A DNA stretch of 64,000 bases, from assembly GCA_016721425.1 (NCBI GenBank), contig JADKID010000012.1:1-64000 (forward strand), given 5' to 3'. Numbering within the stretch: position 1 is the stretch's first letter; each line of letters starts with the position of its first letter. The translations under genes were made by a program, and so were the position numbers. Under the pieces are notes generated by a model. That model saw only the letters and a list, made by a program, of their open reading frames with translations. It had not been told where the DNA came from and ran no database searches. This DNA is from Bryobacterales bacterium (GTDB lineage: Bacteria; Acidobacteriota; Terriglobia; Bryobacterales; Bryobacteraceae). Below are positions 60,668 to 64,000 of this stretch, in pieces.

Positions 60668-62368
60668 ATGCGGATGCTCTTGTTGGCGGCCCTGGCACTG
60701 TCCGCGGCGCCTGCCTTTGCGGTGAAGCCCTGTACCAACGCCACCACCTACTCGCCCTGCGACATCGTCCTGGAGGTCCAGTCGCCTGCGCCCTATCAGC
60801 AGTTGAAGATCGCCGCCCAGTTCCGCTCGCCGGAGTACAAAACATATCTCGTCCCCGCGTTTTGGGATGGCGGCAATCGCATGGTCCTCCGCGTCGGCCC
60901 CACGGTCGCCGGAGAGTGGACCTATAAGATCACCGGCAATGCCCCCGAGTTCAACGAGAAACTCGACAAGCTCACCGTCGCCGCCTCACCCGACGCCACC
61001 ACCTGGATTCAACGCGCCAATGCCCACCACTGGCAGCACACCGAGGCGCTCAAGCCACACCTCTACATGGGCGCCGACCTCACCAGCGCAGCCCAGATCG
61101 ATGCCCTCGCGGCAGCGAAGTTCACCCACGCCTCCCTCCTCGTCATGCCCCCCGCCGCCATGCCGGACCTCGCCCACTTCGCGAAACTCGATGCGCAGAT
61201 CCTCGCCCTCAACGAAAAGGGCCTCGTCGCCGACCTCATCCTCGCGCCCAGCGCCGCTGAGCTCATCAAGCGTTTCCCCATCTACGCCGATCGCGCGCGC
61301 TATCTCGAATACGTCGTCGCCCGCTACTCCGCCTTCAACGTCACCTGGCAGTTAGCGGGCGAGTTCGAATCTGGCGAGAACCTCCGCACCATGCTCCGCG
61401 AGGTCGGCCTGCTCCTCAAGAAGACCGATCCCTACAACCACCCCAGATCCTCGCGCGCCCGCATCACCTCCTCCCCGCTCGGCGGCGATCAGTGGATGGA
61501 CCACGTCATGTACGGCACCGAGGCCCCCGACGCCGTCCCCATGATCGAGCATCAGCTCAACACCGTGCCCCAGGTCGTGCTGCTCGATGGCGCCCTCCCC
61601 GCTGACTCATTCCGCAAACGCCTCTGGAACGCCACCATGAGCGGAGCCTATCCCGTCATCGCCGGAACTCCCGCCGCCGAAAATCTGAAGACGATGACGG
61701 CCTGGTTCGATATCCTCAGCCGCACCCGCCACTGGGACATCGAGCCCCACTTCGATCTCGACGGCGGCCGCGCCCTCGCCGCACCCGGCACCGAGTACCT
61801 CGTCTACATCGAGAACCCGATGAAAGTGGAAGTCACGGTCGAAAAGCACAGCTACGACGTCTGGTGGATCAACCCCTCCACCGGCGAGGCCACCAAGGAA
61901 AAGAAGGATTGGAAAGGCGACGTCTTCGAGGGCACGCCCCCCGACGCCACGCGCGATTGGATCCTCCACCTCTCGCGCGACGGCCGCAAAGAGGGCATGG
62001 CCAAAAGCTACAAGTTCGAATCCTGGCCCATCGCCGTCCAGGAGCCCGAACGCAGCCCGCAAAGAGCTACGTTTGAGCTCGTCAAACCCACAGCCGACAC
62101 CGTCATCACCGTCGGCCAGCCCACGCCCTTCCAGATCAAGGTCAAAAAGCAGACCGCCGGCACACGCCGCATGACCTACATGATCGTCGGCGACATCGTC
62201 CGAGACGGCCAGGGCAATCGCATCCTCGCCACCGGCCCCGACGGCAACCTCACCATCCCGCCGAACATCCTCGCCCAGAGCGAAGGCGTCATCAACGTCC
62301 GCGTCGCCGCCCTCAACGCCCCCGGCAAAGTCTATCTCATCGATTACATCTTTAGCGTGAAGAAATGA
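60668..62368 (+). CDS. DUF5060-type exported glycan-related protein
   Basis: A 566-residue protein with a signal peptide (about 1-18, LLLAALALSAAPAFA). An N-terminal DUF5060 beta domain (about 25-110, with LVPAFWDGGNRMVLRVGPTVAGEWTYKITGN, split) leads to a TIM-barrel-like middle (DUF4038-type, about 130-380) and a C-terminal collagen-binding-like beta domain (VKKQTAGTRRMTYMIVGD, split). Such proteins are putative glycoside hydrolases or glycan binders; catalytic acids are not clear here. Its stop overlaps the tsaB start by 4 bp (ATGA). ATG 60668 is chosen for the signal peptide. Confidence 0.82.
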   Translation: MRMLLLAALALSAAPAFAVKPCTNATTYSPCDIVLEVQSPAPYQQLKIAAQFRSPEYKTYLVPAFWDGGNRMVLRVGPTVAGEWTYKITGNAPEFNEKLDKLTVAASPDATTWIQRANAHHWQHTEALKPHLYMGADLTSAAQIDALAAAKFTHASLLVMPPAAMPDLAHFAKLDAQILALNEKGLVADLILAPSAAELIKRFPIYADRARYLEYVVARYSAFNVTWQLAGEFESGENLRTMLREVGLLLKKTDPYNHPRSSRARITSSPLGGDQWMDHVMYGTEAPDAVPMIEHQLNTVPQVVLLDGALPADSFRKRLWNATMSGAYPVIAGTPAAENLKTMTAWFDILSRTRHWDIEPHFDLDGGRALAAPGTEYLVYIENPMKVEVTVEKHSYDVWWINPSTGEATKEKKDWKGDVFEGTPPDATRDWILHLSRDGRKEGMAKSYKFESWPIAVQEPERSPQRATFELVKPTADTVITVGQPTPFQIKVKKQTAGTRRMTYMIVGDIVRDGQGNRILATGPDGNLTIPPNILAQSEGVINVRVAALNAPGKVYLIDYIFSVKK

Positions 62369-62994
62369 CGAGAATCAGAATCGTGTCGCTGGATACAGCC
62401 TCCGAGCACGGCAGCATCGCCTTGGTCCAGGACGGCGCGGTGCTCGACGAAATCGCCCTCCACGCGCCCGAGGGCTTCGGACAGATCCTCTTCCCCGCCC
62501 TGGAGCGCCTGATGGCCCGCCACGCCTGGCGTCACGAATCCGTCACCGGCTACGCGGCGGGCGCCGGTCCGGGCTCCTTCACTGGAGTCCGCGTCGCCCT
62601 CGCCGCCATCAAAGGCTTCGCCGAAGCATCCCACGCCAAAGCCGCCGCTGTCTCCAATCTGGAGGCCATGGCCGCCTATGGCAGCGCCCCCATCCGTGCG
62701 CCCTTCTTCGACGCGCGCCGCGGGCAAATCTACTGCGCCACCTACAGTGCCGCCCTGGAGCTCCAGGGCGATGAATTGGTCGCCGAGTTCCTAAGCTGGC
62801 GCGCCACCCTACCCGCCGGAGCCGAGCTCCTCACTCCTGATCCGGCGTTCTACGGAGTCGACGCCACCACGACACCCCGCGCCCTAGCCGGCGCCATCGG
62901 ACGCCTCGCCGCCGCCCGCCTCGCCGACCCCGTCACCATCGACGCCAACTACGTCCGCCGCTCAGACGCCGAGCTCAACTGGGTCGATCGCTAA
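62365..62994 (+). CDS. tsaB: tRNA threonylcarbamoyladenosine protein TsaB
   Basis: A 209-residue ASKHA-fold protein. RIVSLDTASEHGSIALV opens the family; GPGSFTGVRVALAAIKGFAEA (split) is the hallmark segment (about 69-89) and FFDARRGQIYCATY follows. TsaB joins TsaD and TsaE to make t6A37 on tRNAs. It overlaps the DUF5060 stop by 4 bp, an odd partner for an essential gene. Its TAA shares bases with the convergent gene. Confidence 0.95.
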   Translation: MTRIRIVSLDTASEHGSIALVQDGAVLDEIALHAPEGFGQILFPALERLMARHAWRHESVTGYAAGAGPGSFTGVRVALAAIKGFAEASHAKAAAVSNLEAMAAYGSAPIRAPFFDARRGQIYCATYSAALELQGDELVAEFLSWRATLPAGAELLTPDPAFYGVDATTTPRALAGAIGRLAAARLADPVTIDANYVRRSDAELNWVDR

Positions 62995-64000
62995 TACCGC
63001 CGCCAGGCGCTGATCCGGAACCGCGGGATCGATTGGCTCACCAATTCGCCCTGCAGCAGCACCTCAAAGTACGGCAACGGCTGCCCCTCCTCCACCCCCA
63101 TCAGCGGTCGCAACTGCCTCACCCATTCTTCCTTCGTCACAAACTCTCCCCCTGCCTCCGTCGACTGAACATCGGTGCCGGAGATCAACAGCACACTCCC
63201 AGTGCCCTTCGGATTCGGGAGAAACGCCACCCGGCAATAACTCATCCGCCCCCATCGCCCGTGATACGTGGCCTGCTCCCCAGCCTTCGGAGCCCGGTTC
63301 TGAAACCAAGCCTGCTTCGGCGCTTCCTCAAACACAGTCTGGAAGTTCAGTCTGTCCTCGAATAGCCCCACCCACGGATTCGCACGCCGGCTGCCCAGCA
63401 GGATCGCATTGTGATCCGATACCTGGTTCACCGTCAGGTCGCGCGCAAACACCACCTCCGTCTGCATCCCATTGGCCGCGCTCACCAGGCTGATCCGCCG
63501 CGCGATGTTGGTGTCCGCCATCCCCGTATAGGGGCGCAGCAGGTTCAGGATCAGCGCCCGCTTCTCCACATCGGCAATCCGCTCCCGGGCGATGCGCTCA
63601 AACGCCTTGGCCTGATAGTCCGACAGCGAGACGTGCCCCTTGATCGCGTCCTCAAACACCACCAGGTTGGCATCTGCCGCCACGATATAGTTGTGCCGCC
63701 CGTTGCCGAAAATCTGCCGCCAGAACGCGTCGATCGAGGGCTGCGCACCCAATCCGAACTCCGCCCGCCGGCGTAGCGAAAAGTTCTGCACCAGCAGCAG
63801 CCCGCACGCCAACGTCATCACCACGCTCAACGCTATCAGTACCGCCCACCACCGACTGCGGCCCGGTGGCGAGGGCAGCACCACCAGTTGCGGCTCCACC
63901 TCGGCCTCCCGCGGCCGGAATACCAGGGAGTAACTACCCTTCGGCATTTCGATCAGTAGCGGTTCACCTAGCCCGTCCTCTGTGAAATGCTGCTGCAGCT
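62991..64000 (-). CDS. Membrane-anchored protein, 5' end cut by the window edge
   Basis: At least 336 residues, open to the window edge. The frame continues upstream of ATG 63947: the residues before it (QHFTEDGLGEPLLIE) read on into PKGSYSLVFRPR, which resembles the end of a winged-helix or CadC-like DNA-binding domain in acidobacterial proteins. Then comes one membrane helix (about 33-55 of the visible M) and a periplasmic domain of about 260 residues (RHNYIVAADANLVVFEDAIKG, DHNAILLGSRRANPW, RISAWRRY end) of unknown function. A signal-sensing membrane-bound regulator is the best guess. Confidence 0.7.
   Translation of the reverse strand, partial: LQQHFTEDGLGEPLLIEMPKGSYSLVFRPREAEVEPQLVVLPSPPGRSRWWAVLIALSVVMTLACGLLLVQNFSLRRRAEFGLGAQPSIDAFWRQIFGNGRHNYIVAADANLVVFEDAIKGHVSLSDYQAKAFERIARERIADVEKRALILNLLRPYTGMADTNIARRISLVSAANGMQTEVVFARDLTVNQVSDHNAILLGSRRANPWVGLFEDRLNFQTVFEEAPKQAWFQNRAPKAGEQATYHGRWGRMSYCRVAFLPNPKGTGSVLLISGTDVQSTEAGGEFVTKEEWVRQLRPLMGVEEGQPLPYFEVLLQGELVSQSIPRFRISAWRRY

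Overview
This is GC-rich, gene-dense bacterial chromosome that looks like Acidobacteriota of the Bryobacterales/Solibacter type. That placement is an inference from family content: an Oar-like outer-membrane receptor with an N-terminal carboxypeptidase-regulatory domain, a PadR regulator paired with an ADOP-type permease, a cytochrome/DUF1549/DUF1553 plus DUF1501 pair, many Tat-exported 'RRxF' carbohydrate enzymes, and PEP-CTERM proteins. No rRNA, tRNA, CRISPR, phage or insertion sequence was recognised.

Layout. 1-7.7 kb: an orphan HicB/HTH antitoxin-like gene, then a minus-strand five-gene operon (ABC ATPase, permease, PaaK/LuxE-like adenylating enzyme, NMT1/SsuA-like binding protein, outer-membrane receptor) whose genes overlap or almost touch. 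It reads as an uptake-and-activation system for an unknown small molecule. 8-11.9 kb: a PEP-CTERM protein, a frameshifted DUF4965 glutaminase-family gene and two tandem paralogous small membrane proteins. 11.9-22 kb: Gfo/Idh/MocA oxidoreductase, DUF1501, PSD1-type protein, TIM-barrel isomerase, MGDG-synthase-like glycosyltransferase, REC-PP2C phosphatase and PAP2 phosphatase. 22-31.6 kb: IscU-like protein, NUDIX hydrolase, molybdopterin oxidoreductase, a lipoprotein and a membrane glycosyltransferase that share a domain, a DksA/TraR-like protein behind a sigma-54-type promoter, a class IV aminotransferase, a HipA-like kinase and a histone H1-like protein. 32-36 kb: MltD-type transglycosylase, sugar transporter with a hidden 33-residue membrane peptide, and a glycine-rich RRM protein.

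36-43 kb is a glycan-handling block (AGE epimerase, mannonate dehydratase, orphan HypC, sulfatase, GH29 fucosidase, alkaline-phosphatase-superfamily hydrolase). 43-48 kb holds thiC, a PEP-CTERM protein with a caspase-like His/Cys pair, a mini methyltransferase-like gene, and metX-metW. 48-57 kb holds a degenerate esterase fragment, ADOP/PadR, an intact esterase paralogue, and carA-carB. 57-64 kb holds a zeta-toxin-like kinase with a small coupled ORF, a Tat amidohydrolase, an M20 peptidase that seems to lack its catalytic segment, a DUF5060 glycan protein, tsaB and a partial membrane protein cut by the window edge.

Two themes stand out. First, several accessory genes look damaged: the ABC permease C-terminus and the DUF4965 gene are frameshifted, the M20 peptidase seems to carry an internal in-frame deletion, and an esterase copy is a relic. 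The frameshifts could be sequence errors or real decay. Second, start signals are diverse: overlaps of the GTGA/TTGA/TAATG type, TTG starts, and three genes whose -10 box lies 6-7 nt before the start codon, suggesting leaderless mRNAs.
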